DNA of 64,000 nt, from contig NZ_FMTL01000001.1 of assembly GCF_900099645.1 (NCBI RefSeq), forward strand, positions 496,001 to 560,000. The letters run 5' to 3'. Every line of letters begins with the position of its first letter. The stretch's first letter is position 1. Below the pieces are notes generated by a model, which was given only the letters and a program-made list of their open reading frames with translations, did not search any database and was not told the DNA's origin. Shown here in pieces: positions 32,307 to 41,499 of the stretch. This stretch comes from Pseudomonas peli. GTDB taxonomy: Bacteria > Pseudomonadota > Gammaproteobacteria > Pseudomonadales > Pseudomonadaceae. The position numbers and the translations under genes were made by a program.

Positions 32307-34535
32307 GTGCGCGTTACCTGCAATTGGCTGCGACACCCTTCCAGCACCCTGCTTACCCTCGGTTTGTTGTTACTCGCCCTGCCATTGCTCAGCCGCTACC
32401 TGTTGGGCTGGTCGCATACCTATGGCTATCTGTCTGACCTGGCGATTGGCAGCTTGCTGGTGGTAATCCTGCACCAACGCTCCTGGCTGCTGAGCATTGC
32501 TCTGCTGCTGACCTGGTGCATTTTCACCTTGAGCACCGCCGAGCTGGTCAATGCCGTAGGCCGCATGCCAGAGCCAACCGACTTGCAGTACTTAGGCGAC
32601 GCACAGTTTGTCAGTCATTCAACCCAAGGCAGTGGTTTGAGCCAGCCATTATTGGCTTTAGCCATGGCCGTGCTGATGGCGCTTTACCTGGGCCTGCGCA
32701 GCGTACAAACACCGCGCCGTGCCATGCCGTTTGCACGCGCCTGGCTGTTGCTGCCACTGGCCCTGTTTGCCGTGCACACCGTCGGCCAGCAATTCAAACC
32801 CAGCGAAGCGGACCAATGGTTGCAGTTCAACTTGCCGCACAAGTTACTGGCGGAAAGTACCAATGGCGCTCAACAGCACCTGGCCGACTGGCTGGCGGGG
32901 GACGAGCCGAGCAGCCCACCTGACATCAGCGGCCTGAATCAGCTTGATCTGCACGGTACGCCGCTGCTCAAGCAAGCCGGCAGCGCCCGCAACGTATTGA
33001 TCATTACTCTGGAAGGCGTAACCGGCGCCTATCTGCAAGCCAGCCGTCAAGCCATCGGCAGCAGCTACGCGCAAGACCCGATGCCGCGCCTGAGCCAGTG
33101 GGCCGAACGCGGCATGCTCACCACCGATTATGTCCTGCATAACCATCAAACCATCCGCGGGCTCTACGCCATGCTTTGCGGTGATTACGAGAAACTCGAC
33201 TCCGGCACGCCGAAGGGCGTTGAACTGCTCAACAACCCGGCGCGCAGTGAGCAATGTCTGCCCGCGCAATTACGCGAACGCGGCCTGAGCACGCACTTCC
33301 TGCAAGGTGCCGGGCTGCGCTTTATGGCCAAAGACCAGATCATGCCGCAGATGGGCTTCGACAAGACCTTGGGCCGCGACTGGTTCAAGAACAAGCCCTA
33401 CCTCGAATTCCCTTGGGGCATGGACGACAAGGCCTACTTCGAAGGTGCCCTGGGTTACGTGCAACAGCTGCGCAAGAAGCGCCAACCCTGGATGCTGACC
33501 CTACTAACCGTGGGTACTCACCAGCCCTACTCCGCCCCGCAGGACTACCTAGACCGCCACCCTAACGCCAAGCTGGCGGCGATTGCCTACCTGGACGATG
33601 CCGTTGCTGACTTTCTCAACGCGCTGGAAAAACAGGGCGTGATGAAAGACACCCTGGTGATCGTCACCTCGGACGAGTCACACGGCCTGGAAAACGTCCG
33701 TCTGGCTTCGGCCTGGGGCTTCAACTTGCTGCTGGCGCCCGAGCAGGCGCAACTGCCTACCATCAAGCAAGGCGTGTATGGCCATATCGACCTGACAGCG
33801 TCGGTGCTCGACTACTTCGCCTTCCCGGTCCCGAGCAATATCGCCGGACGCTCATTGCTGCGCGATTACGCCACAGGCCGCCAGATCATTTCCTACACCA
33901 ACGGGTTGCTGCGCCAGCATGACGGCCAGGGCACGCTGACCGAATGCGACTTCCAGAATGTCTGCCGACGCTACGCTAGCACCGGTTTTATTGCCGACAG
34001 CGCACGCTATCTGGGCCGCTTAAGCGGCAAACCGGCACGCCTGATCAGCCAGCAAGCGGCCCTGCTTGACCAGTCACTGAGCAATGGCGGTCAGATCAAG
34101 CAAAGCTATCAGTTCGCCAACCAGCAGCCTATCAGGCTAAAACCCAGCGTCAGTGATGATTGGGCAGACAACCTGGTGGGCGCGCAGTACCTGACCTTGG
34201 GTGCAGCTACCCAGACCACCGTCACCCTGAAAATCCGCGCCCTGCGTATGGATAAAAAAGGCGCCACGCTGCAATTGAAAACCAAGGAATACGACCGCGA
34301 TGTCGACGTGGCGATCCCACCGCTACCACTGCTGACACGCGACAAACCCGTCCAGGTCAGCTTCACCTTCGACAACCCGCAAGCACGCAAGGCGTTCTCC
34401 TTCCACCTGCTGGGCCAGGGTCAGGGTGCAATCGAGATTGTTGATTTCAGCGTCAGCAGCTTGCCCCTGCCCAGCGAGGAGGAGCTGCTCGCTGCGCAAG
34501 AAAGCCTGGAAGAAGTGGCGCCCGTCAGCCAGTGA
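32307..34535 (+). CDS. LTA-synthase-like sulfatase-fold membrane enzyme (phosphoglycerol-transferase type)
   Basis: The N-terminal 160 residues hold about four to five membrane helices (LTLGLLLLALPLLSRYLLG onward). The exported catalytic domain has alkaline-phosphatase-fold motifs: VLIITLEGVTGAYLQ (metal-site Glu), NHQTIRGLYAMLCGDYE (likely Thr nucleophile and metal loop), and VIVTSDESHGLENVRLAS (Asp/His pair), as in LtaS, OpgB and EptA relatives. In Gram-negative bacteria such enzymes transfer phosphoglycerol or related groups to glycans or lipids. The GTG start at 32307 has AGGAG 5 nt upstream and is preferred over ATG 32283. The protein is 742 residues, with an unusual C-terminal extension after residue 600. 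Confidence 0.82.
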   Translation: MRVTCNWLRHPSSTLLTLGLLLLALPLLSRYLLGWSHTYGYLSDLAIGSLLVVILHQRSWLLSIALLLTWCIFTLSTAELVNAVGRMPEPTDLQYLGDAQFVSHSTQGSGLSQPLLALAMAVLMALYLGLRSVQTPRRAMPFARAWLLLPLALFAVHTVGQQFKPSEADQWLQFNLPHKLLAESTNGAQQHLADWLAGDEPSSPPDISGLNQLDLHGTPLLKQAGSARNVLIITLEGVTGAYLQASRQAIGSSYAQDPMPRLSQWAERGMLTTDYVLHNHQTIRGLYAMLCGDYEKLDSGTPKGVELLNNPARSEQCLPAQLRERGLSTHFLQGAGLRFMAKDQIMPQMGFDKTLGRDWFKNKPYLEFPWGMDDKAYFEGALGYVQQLRKKRQPWMLTLLTVGTHQPYSAPQDYLDRHPNAKLAAIAYLDDAVADFLNALEKQGVMKDTLVIVTSDESHGLENVRLASAWGFNLLLAPEQAQLPTIKQGVYGHIDLTASVLDYFAFPVPSNIAGRSLLRDYATGRQIISYTNGLLRQHDGQGTLTECDFQNVCRRYASTGFIADSARYLGRLSGKPARLISQQAALLDQSLSNGGQIKQSYQFANQQPIRLKPSVSDDWADNLVGAQYLTLGAATQTTVTLKIRALRMDKKGATLQLKTKEYDRDVDVAIPPLPLLTRDKPVQVSFTFDNPQARKAFSFHLLGQGQGAIEIVDFSVSSLPLPSEEELLAAQESLEEVAPVSQ

Positions 34536-34551
34536 CGACAATCACAGGCCT

Positions 34552-35274
34552 TCAATACACGGCGTAACGGCGCTCGATAGTCGTGTACTCACCATTCTCC
34601 CGAATCGCCGCTAAACCCCGGTTGAAGCGCTCGCAATCGGCCTGCAGGCGGCAACCCAGCTTGTAGTCAGTAGGCGCAAAAATCGGGTACAGGGTCAGCG
34701 GCTGCGTCACATCCACCTGGGTATACACCTCACGGTTGAAGTAACGCAGGATGCGCATATCCGACACCACCACATCCACCCGACCGCTGTAGAGCATGCG
34801 GTTGCGGGCGATCTGAAAAGCTTCTTCGCGGTAGCGCGGGTTGTTTGCAGCCATGGCCTCAAACTCGCTGCCAAGCAGAAAGCGCGCACGCTGGAAGGCA
34901 TTTACCGAGTAACCCACCAGGTCGCTGATGCGCTGGATATCCAGGTTGCGCGAGCGCAAGGCCACCGCGACGTTCTGGTAGCGGATATAGGCATCCGAAT
35001 AAAAAATAGAACCACCGCTGCGCTCGTTGGTGGTGGCAATAACGTCGATATGGCCCTTGCTCAGCATCAGGTTCAAGCGCTCCATCGGCGCATAGTACGC
35101 CATCGGCTCCAGCCCGCCGCGCTGCGCGGCAGTCATCACGATGTCGTACTCCAGGCCACTGGCCTCACTCTCGAAGATATAAGGCGGTTTGTGCGTACCA
35201 AAGCCTACGCGCAAGGCTTGCGCCGAGACGCTAAGACTGCACGACAACAAACAACAGACCCACAACCACTTCAT
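34552..35274 (-). CDS. Periplasmic solute-binding protein (family 3 type)
   Basis: The 240-residue product has a signal peptide (WLWVCCLLSCSLSVSA) and the amino-acid-type binding fold: RVGFGTHKPPYIFESEASGLEYDI, then LSKGHIDVIATTNER, RISDLVGYSVNAFQRARF, and LYPIFAPTDYKLGC. Proteins of this size with no transporter next to them often act as sensors or are orphan components. The ligand is unknown. ATG 35274 is chosen to start the signal peptide. The ribosome binding site is poor, so the call of the exact start is moderate. Confidence 0.82.
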   Translation of the reverse strand: MKWLWVCCLLSCSLSVSAQALRVGFGTHKPPYIFESEASGLEYDIVMTAAQRGGLEPMAYYAPMERLNLMLSKGHIDVIATTNERSGGSIFYSDAYIRYQNVAVALRSRNLDIQRISDLVGYSVNAFQRARFLLGSEFEAMAANNPRYREEAFQIARNRMLYSGRVDVVVSDMRILRYFNREVYTQVDVTQPLTLYPIFAPTDYKLGCRLQADCERFNRGLAAIRENGEYTTIERRYAVY

Positions 35275-35458
35275 AGCGATACCCAAGTTGGACCAGAGCC
35301 CAGCATAGCCGGCTATGGCATGACTCTGCATTGCTCTATCGCTGAGATCGATTATTCCGAATCGGACATACGCCACGCATCAGCAGCTTTCAGTGCAAGA
35401 CTGAAAGCCTAACTGCCCAGCCGTGCACTAGCGGCTGAGCACGCATTGCCAAACGTTG

Positions 35459-35851
35459 TTAAACGAGATTGGCTTTAGCCGCCGTATCGGCAAAAACCTC
35501 CGGCGATAACGCGGCCGGGCCCTGGTCGTCAAGCAACTCACGGGAATGCTCACCCCCAGGAATGCTGCTATCAATCATGCTGAGCAGTTGCAAGCCTCGT
35601 GGGGTCAGCACGAAATTCTCGCCGTTACCGCCCTCCTCTTCCGGCCGAGGTTCGATAAAGCCAGCGCCGAGCAACTGCGATTCGTACTCCGCCGCCAGTG
35701 CTTTCAACGCATCCAAGTTATCGGTGTGCTCACCTGCACGCTCAAGCTCCTGCGCGAGCTCCTCGGCATAAGCACGGGGCGCGAAGTTTTTACCGGCGGA
35801 ACTTTGCACTTCATGCAGCAAGCGCTCGATAAGATCCCAGTTATAAGACAT
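35459..35851 (-). CDS. Small helical hypothetical protein (DUF2513-like)
   Basis: The 130-residue protein starts MSYNWDLIERLLHEVQSSAG at ATG 35851, with GGAG in front. It is acidic and helical. The opening WDLIERLLHEVQ and the later FVLTPRGLQLLSMI, typical of a winged-helix end, resemble DUF2513 or other small phage-like regulators, so it may bind DNA, but I cannot confirm the family. There is no signal peptide or membrane segment. It stands alone on the minus strand. Confidence 0.6.
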   Translation of the reverse strand: MSYNWDLIERLLHEVQSSAGKNFAPRAYAEELAQELERAGEHTDNLDALKALAAEYESQLLGAGFIEPRPEEEGGNGENFVLTPRGLQLLSMIDSSIPGGEHSRELLDDQGPAALSPEVFADTAAKANLV

Positions 35852-36025
35852 ATCGCTCTCTCCCATTCGCGTTGCGCTCAACCCAGTGGCAAGCGCGAGG
35901 GCTGCATTGCACGCCGCCCTGTTAAGTTCCGACCCACCTCTGCCCGCTTAGGTTCGACCTGAACTTTCCCCACCCAGGCCTACTCAACCGAACACGTCTG
36001 CCTATTCGCCCGCGAGGACATTGCC

Positions 36026-36331
36026 ATGAAGATCACTCTGCCCAGTAAAACCGCTCTGAGCCTTTGCGCTGACTTCGCTCTATTTGCCCAGAGCACGGCC
36101 TACGCTTCGTGCAGTTCCGAGGAGGCGATCGCCAAAGCCGAGCAACTCGCAGCCAAAGTCGCAGAGATCACCAAAAAAGATCCTGCCCGTGCGGAACAGC
36201 TGCGCGCAGAACTGAAGGAAACCTCACCCGAGACTTCCTCTGACGAGATGGAAAACGCTTGCGAAGGCTACGACCAGCGTCTCAATGAACTGGAAGAAGC
36301 CGGCGATAACATGCAAGACGACCCAAACTAG
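36026..36331 (+). CDS. Small secreted acidic helical protein
   Basis: The 101-residue protein has a basic-hydrophobic N-terminus ending in a likely signal cleavage at TAYA-SCSS, then a strongly acidic coiled-coil-like stretch (EEAIAKAEQLAAKVAEITKK and on) with two cysteines (one near the mature N-terminus and one in ENACEGYD) that could form a disulfide. I do not recognise a family. ATG 36026 follows GAGGACA. A secreted or periplasmic location is inferred. Confidence 0.62.
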   Translation: MKITLPSKTALSLCADFALFAQSTAYASCSSEEAIAKAEQLAAKVAEITKKDPARAEQLRAELKETSPETSSDEMENACEGYDQRLNELEEAGDNMQDDPN

Positions 36332-36452
36332 CCACCACTCGGCTTGTTCAACCGCTGCCGATCACCCGGATCGATAACGGAGGATTCGTCGCACCTTGGT
36401 CACTCCGGTCTAGACTTCAGCCACTTTGTTCAGCCTCTACCGGAGAATTCCC

Positions 36453-37433
36453 ATGCTTAAAGCCGAATACCAACAACGCGGCCCGCAACCTCACGAAGTG
36501 ATTGCCGCCGTAGAGCTGCAACTGCCAGAGCCTGGCGCCAGCCAGGTGCGCATCAAGGTTCTGGCTGCGCCGATCAACCCGTCGGATGTGCTTACCCTGA
36601 CCGGCGAATACGGCATGCTACCGCCGCTGCCAGCGATTGGCGGCAACGAAGGCGTCGGCCGCGTGGAAGTACTGGGCCCCGAGGTCGGCAACCTGAAGGT
36701 CGGCCAGATGGTGCTGTTACCGGTTGGCTGCGGCACCTGGGTCAGCCACTTGAATGCGCAGGCCAATAAACTTATTCCCCTGCCGGAAGCCGACCCACAG
36801 CAACTGGCGATGATGACGGTTAACCCACCGACCGCCTCCCTGATGCTCAGTGAATTCGTCGACCTCAAACCCGGTGACTGGGTGATCCAGAACGCCGCCA
36901 ACTCCGGCGTCGGCAGCTACCTGATCCAGCTGGCCAAGCTGCGCGGCTTCAAAACCATCAACGTGGTACGCCGTGAGTCGGCAGTGGCCGGCGTGGAAGC
37001 AGAAGGCGGTGATGTGGTGCTGGTCGACGGTCCGGATCTGGCTAAACGCGTGCGTGCTGCCACTGGCGGTGCAAGCGTGCGTTTGGGCATTGATGCCGTG
37101 GGCGGTGAAGCCACTGATCACCTGGCCGCCAGCCTTTGCGAGGGCGGCGTATTGGTTAACTACGGCATGATGAGCCGCCAGCCGTGTCAGGTTTCGCCCG
37201 CGTCGTTTGTGTTCCGCGATGTCAGCTTGCGCGGCTTCTGGCTGGCCAAGTGGTTCCAGAACGCCAGCCAGGCCGAGCAGATGAAAGTGTTTGGTGAGTT
37301 GGTACAACTGATCGCCAGCGGCAAGCTGCATACCCGCGTTGCTGCGACCTATGACGTCAGCGAGATAAAGCAGGCCGTAGCAGCTGCCGCCAGTGGCGAG
37401 CGCGATGGCAAGATATTGATCGTACCGAAGTAA
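36453..37433 (+). CDS. MDR-superfamily NAD(P)H-dependent reductase (2-enoyl thioester reductase-like)
   Basis: The 326-residue protein is a medium-chain dehydrogenase/reductase with the N-terminal GroES-like half (AAPINPSDVLTLTGEYGMLP, GGNEGVGRVEVLG) and a Rossmann half with NAANSGVGSYLIQLAKLRG, the NAD(P)H loop. It lacks the zinc-ligand cysteines and the GHE motif of classical alcohol dehydrogenases, and aligns best by eye with enoyl thioester reductases. The natural substrate is unknown. ATG 36453 has GGAG 9 nt before. It converges on the DEAD-box gene with a weak hairpin in between. Confidence 0.85.
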   Translation: MLKAEYQQRGPQPHEVIAAVELQLPEPGASQVRIKVLAAPINPSDVLTLTGEYGMLPPLPAIGGNEGVGRVEVLGPEVGNLKVGQMVLLPVGCGTWVSHLNAQANKLIPLPEADPQQLAMMTVNPPTASLMLSEFVDLKPGDWVIQNAANSGVGSYLIQLAKLRGFKTINVVRRESAVAGVEAEGGDVVLVDGPDLAKRVRAATGGASVRLGIDAVGGEATDHLAASLCEGGVLVNYGMMSRQPCQVSPASFVFRDVSLRGFWLAKWFQNASQAEQMKVFGELVQLIASGKLHTRVAATYDVSEIKQAVAAAASGERDGKILIVPK

Positions 37434-37500
37434 GCCCTGAAATGACGACGGCGGATTAGCTCCCCAGCCAACCCGCCGTTGTAATCACACTGCAGCCGAG

Positions 37501-38850
37501 TTATTCCGCTGCGGGGGTACGGCGCTTCAGCGGTGCCAAGCCGTCCTGGCTGACCAGCACCGGCGCATCGGGTTTCGGCCGGTTGATGGTGTTGCGCTTC
37601 GGCGCCTTGGCGGCCGGCTTTTTCGTGGCGAGTTTCTTGCCGGTTTTCGGGTCGATCTTTTTCTTCTTCGGACCAACCGCCTTGCCGGACGCCTTGAGGT
37701 TTTTCGGGCCCTGGTAAATGCCCTTGAGGTCCTTGATATTGCGGCGCTCGAAACGCTGCTTGAGGTAGCGCTCGATGCTCGACATCAGCGCCCAGTCGTT
37801 GTGGCAGATCAGCGAGATCGCCAGACCTTCGGCGCCAGCGCGGCCGGTACGGCCGATGCGGTGCACGTATTCGTCGCCGGAGCGCGGCATATCGAAGTTG
37901 ATCACCAGATCCAGGCCGTCAACATCCAGACCACGGGCCGCTACATCGGTGGCCACCAGAATCTTCACCGCGCCCTGCTTGAGGCGGTCGATGGCCAGCT
38001 TGCGATCCTTCTGGTCCTTCTCGCCGTGCAACACAAAGGTCTTGAAGTCATGGGCGACCAACTTGCCGTACAGGCGGTCAGCCTGGACGCGGGTATTGGT
38101 GAAGATGATCGCCTTGTCGTAGGTCTCGTTTTTCAGCAACCACTCGACCAAGCGCTCTTTGTGATGGTTGTGGTCAGCGGTGATGATCTGCTGACGGGTG
38201 CCCTCATTGAGCTGGCTGACGCGGTTGAGCTGCAGGTGCTCAGGCTCTTTCAGCACCTTGCCGACCACTTCGCGCAGGGCTGCGCCGCCACTGGTGGCAG
38301 AGAACAGCAGGGTCTGGCGGTCGGCATTGCACAGTTCGCCGAGACGTTGCACGTCTTCAGCAAAGCCCATATCGAGCATGCGGTCGGCTTCATCGAGCAC
38401 CAACACTTCGACTTCATCGAGCAGCAGGTTGCCGGCATTGGCGTGTTCGATCAGACGGCCTGGCGTGCCGATCAGGATGTCGACCTTACGCAGCATGGCG
38501 GCCTGCACCTTGAAGTCTTCACCACCGGTGATCAGACCACCCTTGAGGAAGGTGAACTGAGCGAAGCGCTCGACTTCCTTGAGGGTTTGCTGCGCCAGCT
38601 CACGGGTCGGCAGCAGGATCATCGCGCGTACGCTCATGCGTGGCTGGGAAGCGCCATCGCCGAGCAGGCGATTGAGCATTGGCAGCACAAAGGCTGCGGT
38701 CTTGCCGCTGCCGGTTTGCGCGGTAACCCGCAAGTCTTTTCCTTGCAGCGCCAGCGGAATGGCCGCCAACTGCACCGGGGTGGGCTCGACAAATTTCAGC
38801 TCGGCCACGGCTTTGAGCAGGCGTTCATGCAGGGCGAATTGGGAAAACAC
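37501..38850 (-). CDS. DEAD-box ATP-dependent RNA helicase (SrmB/RhlE-like)
   Basis: All helicase motifs are present: AQTGSGKT (I), PTRELAQQ (Ia), GTPGRLIEH (Ib), LDEADRMLDMGF (II), SATSGG (III), IIFTNTR (IV), VATDVAARGLDV (V) and HRIGRTGRAG (VI). The C-terminal tail of about 80 residues is rich in lysine (GPKKKKIDPKTGKKLATKK), as in helicases acting on ribosomal RNA or mRNA. The start is GTG 38850, with GAGG 7 nt upstream, giving 449 residues. The earlier in-frame start lacks a ribosome binding site. The name SrmB or RhlE cannot be decided by eye. Confidence 0.9.
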   Translation of the reverse strand: MFSQFALHERLLKAVAELKFVEPTPVQLAAIPLALQGKDLRVTAQTGSGKTAAFVLPMLNRLLGDGASQPRMSVRAMILLPTRELAQQTLKEVERFAQFTFLKGGLITGGEDFKVQAAMLRKVDILIGTPGRLIEHANAGNLLLDEVEVLVLDEADRMLDMGFAEDVQRLGELCNADRQTLLFSATSGGAALREVVGKVLKEPEHLQLNRVSQLNEGTRQQIITADHNHHKERLVEWLLKNETYDKAIIFTNTRVQADRLYGKLVAHDFKTFVLHGEKDQKDRKLAIDRLKQGAVKILVATDVAARGLDVDGLDLVINFDMPRSGDEYVHRIGRTGRAGAEGLAISLICHNDWALMSSIERYLKQRFERRNIKDLKGIYQGPKNLKASGKAVGPKKKKIDPKTGKKLATKKPAAKAPKRNTINRPKPDAPVLVSQDGLAPLKRRTPAAE

Positions 38851-39065
38851 GGGTATACCTCGACAAAAAATCAGCAATACAGCGGCATAGATTACCGGTT
38901 CTGCCGGCTAAAAGCCCGAACGGCCTGGCCAACGGCGTCTGTAGCCTAGTTGGCGGCCCTGCAGCCGCGCGCGTAAACAGCACAAATCGACGCCTCCCGT
39001 CAGACCACTACGCATATAAGGCATCGCGCCGGTAGAATGCGCGCCGCCATTCAATTCCGGGTGGC

Positions 39066-39100
39066 ATGGGTTCCCTAACCCCATTCAGCAAAAAGGTTCC
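39066..39100 (+). promoter_or_regulatory. Probable preQ1-I riboswitch before yhhQ
   Basis: ATGGG (39066-39070) pairs with CCCAT (39080-39084) around the loop TTCCCTAAC, followed by a TCAGCAAAAAGG tail. The loop CC can pair with the tail GG at 39095-39096 to form the H-type pseudoknot of the compact preQ1-I class. The AAGG of that tail is also the Shine-Dalgarno of yhhQ, 7 nt before its ATG. The downstream gene is a queuosine-precursor transporter, which fits. Confidence 0.75.
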
Positions 39101-39103
39101 GTC

Positions 39104-39757
39104 ATGCTTATTACCGCCCCTCAGCGCCTGCGCAATGCACTTATTGCACTGGTGCTGTTTCATATCTTGATCATCATCGCCAGCAATTACTTGGTGCAGC
39201 TGCCGATCACCCTGTTCGGCTGGCACACCACCTGGGGCGCGTTCAGCTTCCCGTTTATCTTCTTGGCCACTGACCTGACCGTACGCCTACTCGGCAAACA
39301 GGCGGCGCGCCGGGTGATTGCCCGGGTGATGCTGCCGGCGCTGCTGATTTCCTACATCGTCTCGGTGCTGTTTCAGGAAGCCAGCTTTCGCGGCTTCGGC
39401 GCCTTGCTGGAGTTCAACGAGTTCGTGCTGCGCATTTCCATCGCCAGCTTCCTCGCCTACGTCCTGGGACAGTTCCTCGATATTCAGGTATTCGACCGCC
39501 TGCGCCAGCTGTCGCTATGGTGGGTAGCGCCGACAGTCTCGACCGTCCTGGGCAACCTGCTGGACACCTATGCGTTCTTCTCGGTGGCATTCTGGAACAG
39601 CAGCAACCCGTTTATGGCCGAGCACTGGGTGGAGATCGCCACCGTCGATTACGGGGTCAAACTGGCGGTCAGCCTGCTGCTGTTCGTGCCGCTCTACGGC
39701 ATGTTGCTCAATGCCATTCTGCGCATGTTGGCTGGGCGTACTCAGGCCGCCAGCTAA
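39104..39757 (+). CDS. yhhQ: YhhQ-type queuosine-precursor (preQ0/preQ1) transporter
   Basis: The 217-residue inner-membrane protein has six hydrophobic helices and the VUT/QPTR-family blocks: NYLVQLPITLFGWHTTWGAF, FIFLATDLTVRLLGKQAARR and LGQFLDIQVFDRLRQL, then VGNLLDTYAFFSVAF-like positions in the fourth and fifth helices. It imports the 7-deazaguanine precursor for queuosine in tRNA. The probable preQ1-I leader right before the start codon predicts shut-off when preQ1 is plentiful. The start is ATG 39104. Confidence 0.93.
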   Translation: MLITAPQRLRNALIALVLFHILIIIASNYLVQLPITLFGWHTTWGAFSFPFIFLATDLTVRLLGKQAARRVIARVMLPALLISYIVSVLFQEASFRGFGALLEFNEFVLRISIASFLAYVLGQFLDIQVFDRLRQLSLWWVAPTVSTVLGNLLDTYAFFSVAFWNSSNPFMAEHWVEIATVDYGVKLAVSLLLFVPLYGMLLNAILRMLAGRTQAAS

Positions 39758-39853
39758 GCGCGCAAGACCAGCAGGAAACTTTGCTGCGCAATCCGACTCA
39801 ACCGTTCAACAGCCCTCGCCATGGGCTTGTTCGGTTGCCGGGGGGGCATCAGC

Positions 39854-40408
39854 ATGAAACCCACTCTGATCTACTACGTAGCCGCCAGCCTGGACGGCTA
39901 TATCGCTCGCCCGGATGGCCGGGTCGATTGGCTGGAAAGCATCCAGGCGGCTGGCGACGACCACGGTTATCACGCCTTTTATGACGGCATCGACGCCCTG
40001 CTAATGGGCCGCATGACCTTCGACACGCTGATGGACGCCGAGGAGGATTGGCCCTACCTCGGCAAACCCTGCCTGGTACTGACCCGCTATCCGCACGAAC
40101 AATTACCGGATGGCGTAAGCATGCGCCATTGCACACCGAGCGAAGCCCTGACGACGCTGGCCGAACAAGGCCATCAGCGTATCTGGCTGGTGGGCGGTGG
40201 TTCGCTGGCCGGTAACTGTTTTGCTGCCGGTCTGCTCGACGAGCTGGTGGTGAGCCTGGTGCCTTATCTGCTGGGCGCCGGTATTCCAATGTTCGCCAGC
40301 GGTCTGGAACGCAGCCTGAGACTGCACGAACAACGTAGTTTCAGCAGCGGCGTGATGCAACTGCACTATCAGGTGCTGCCGGAAAACCCTGCGGATGTCG
40401 TTCTATAA
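39854..40408 (+). CDS. Dihydrofolate-reductase-like (RibD C-terminal domain) protein
   Basis: The 184-residue protein starts YYVAASLDGYIARPDGRVDW and has ALLMGRMTFDTL and IWLVGGGSLAGNCFAAGLLD, the pattern of the RibD C-terminal / YyaP-type reductase fold that binds NADPH. No deaminase domain precedes it, so it is a stand-alone reductase with unknown substrate. ATG 39854 is chosen on homology. The C-rich/G-rich upstream stretch gives no clear ribosome binding site. Its end overlaps the convergent rarD by 6 nt. Confidence 0.82.
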   Translation: MKPTLIYYVAASLDGYIARPDGRVDWLESIQAAGDDHGYHAFYDGIDALLMGRMTFDTLMDAEEDWPYLGKPCLVLTRYPHEQLPDGVSMRHCTPSEALTTLAEQGHQRIWLVGGGSLAGNCFAAGLLDELVVSLVPYLLGAGIPMFASGLERSLRLHEQRSFSSGVMQLHYQVLPENPADVVL

Positions 40409-41299
40409 ACCTTGCCGCGCCTGCTTGATCAATAGCCGCGCGCTGTCCCAGCCGACCAGCAGTACCGCCAGCCAGATCGGCAGGTAGGTCAACCATTGCG
40501 CGCTATTGAACTGCTCACCGAGAAACAGCAGCGCTACGAGAAACAACAGCACCGGCTCGACATAACTGAGAATACCGAACAGGCCCATCGGCAGCAGACG
40601 ACTGGCAGCCATCATCGCGGCAAACGCCAGGGAGCTGAGGATCGCCAGCCCCGGCAGCAGCCACCACAGCTGCGGCGCCTGGGCAAACAGCTGCGGCGGG
40701 CTCCATTGCAGCACCAGCCAGATCGCCACCGGTGCCATAAACAGCATCTCGAAGGCAAAGCCGGACAAGGCGTCCAGGCGCATCCAGCGGCGCAACATGA
40801 AATACGGTGGATACCCCAGCACCGTGACCATCACCACCCAGGAGAACGCCTGGGTCAGCCACAGTTCATGGGCCACGCCGAGCAAGGCGCAGAACACCGC
40901 CAGACGCTGCAACGGCCGCAGCCGCTCGCCATAAAACACCCGCCCGGCCAGCACCATGGCCAGCGGCAGCAGGAAATAGCCCAGCGACACTTCCAGCATG
41001 CGTCCGGCCAGCGGCGCCCAGACAAACAGCGCCCACTGAATCCCCATCAACAACGCGGCCAACAGCAGACTGGCGAACAGCAACGGCTCGCGCCGCACTC
41101 GTTCGCAGGCGGCGAGCAGCACCGGCCATTGCCGCGACAAGGTGATCAGCAGCAACACCGCCGGTATTGACCACAACACCCGCTGGGCAAACACCTGCAA
41201 GCCATCCAGTGGTGCTAACAGCCGCACATAGCCCGGCACTAGAGCAAACAACACCGAGGCAATAATCGACAGCGCTACACCGCGCCCAGACAGCTGCAT
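40403..41299 (-). CDS. rarD: RarD-type EamA/DMT transporter
   Basis: The 298-residue inner-membrane protein has ten helices. It opens GVALSIIASVLFALVPGYVRLL, then QRVLWSIPAVLLLITLSRQW, and IQWALFVWAPLAGRMLEVSLGYFLLPL, as in RarD, first linked to chloramphenicol sensitivity. The second half holds LSYVEPVLLFLVALLFLGEQF. The transported substrate is not known. ATG 41299 is chosen because the first helix follows it. In-frame starts further upstream lack a ribosome binding site. Confidence 0.88.
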   Translation of the reverse strand: MQLSGRGVALSIIASVLFALVPGYVRLLAPLDGLQVFAQRVLWSIPAVLLLITLSRQWPVLLAACERVRREPLLFASLLLAALLMGIQWALFVWAPLAGRMLEVSLGYFLLPLAMVLAGRVFYGERLRPLQRLAVFCALLGVAHELWLTQAFSWVVMVTVLGYPPYFMLRRWMRLDALSGFAFEMLFMAPVAIWLVLQWSPPQLFAQAPQLWWLLPGLAILSSLAFAAMMAASRLLPMGLFGILSYVEPVLLFLVALLFLGEQFNSAQWLTYLPIWLAVLLVGWDSARLLIKQARQGL

Positions 41300-41415
41300 C
41301 ACTCCACCCTGCTCAATCAGACCCTGACATCTTGCCTGGCTTGTAATGAAGTCCACAGTCATAAAGCGACACAGCCAGGTACTTAAACAGCCGTACAGTG
41401 CAAAAATGCAGGGCA

Positions 41416-41448
41416 TAAAAAAGCCCGCGCTGCATCAGCAGAGCGGGC
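41416..41448 (-). terminator. Rho-independent terminator of azoR
   Basis: On the minus strand GCCCGC...GCGGGC with a short inner GC-rich stem (CTGC/GCAG) is followed by TTTTTTAT. It sits between azoR and rarD, 51 nt past the azoR stop. Confidence 0.85.
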
Positions 41449-41499
41449 AGAGACGTCCAGGAGCACCGGACGCCAGGAGATCAAGATGTTGCGGAAAAA

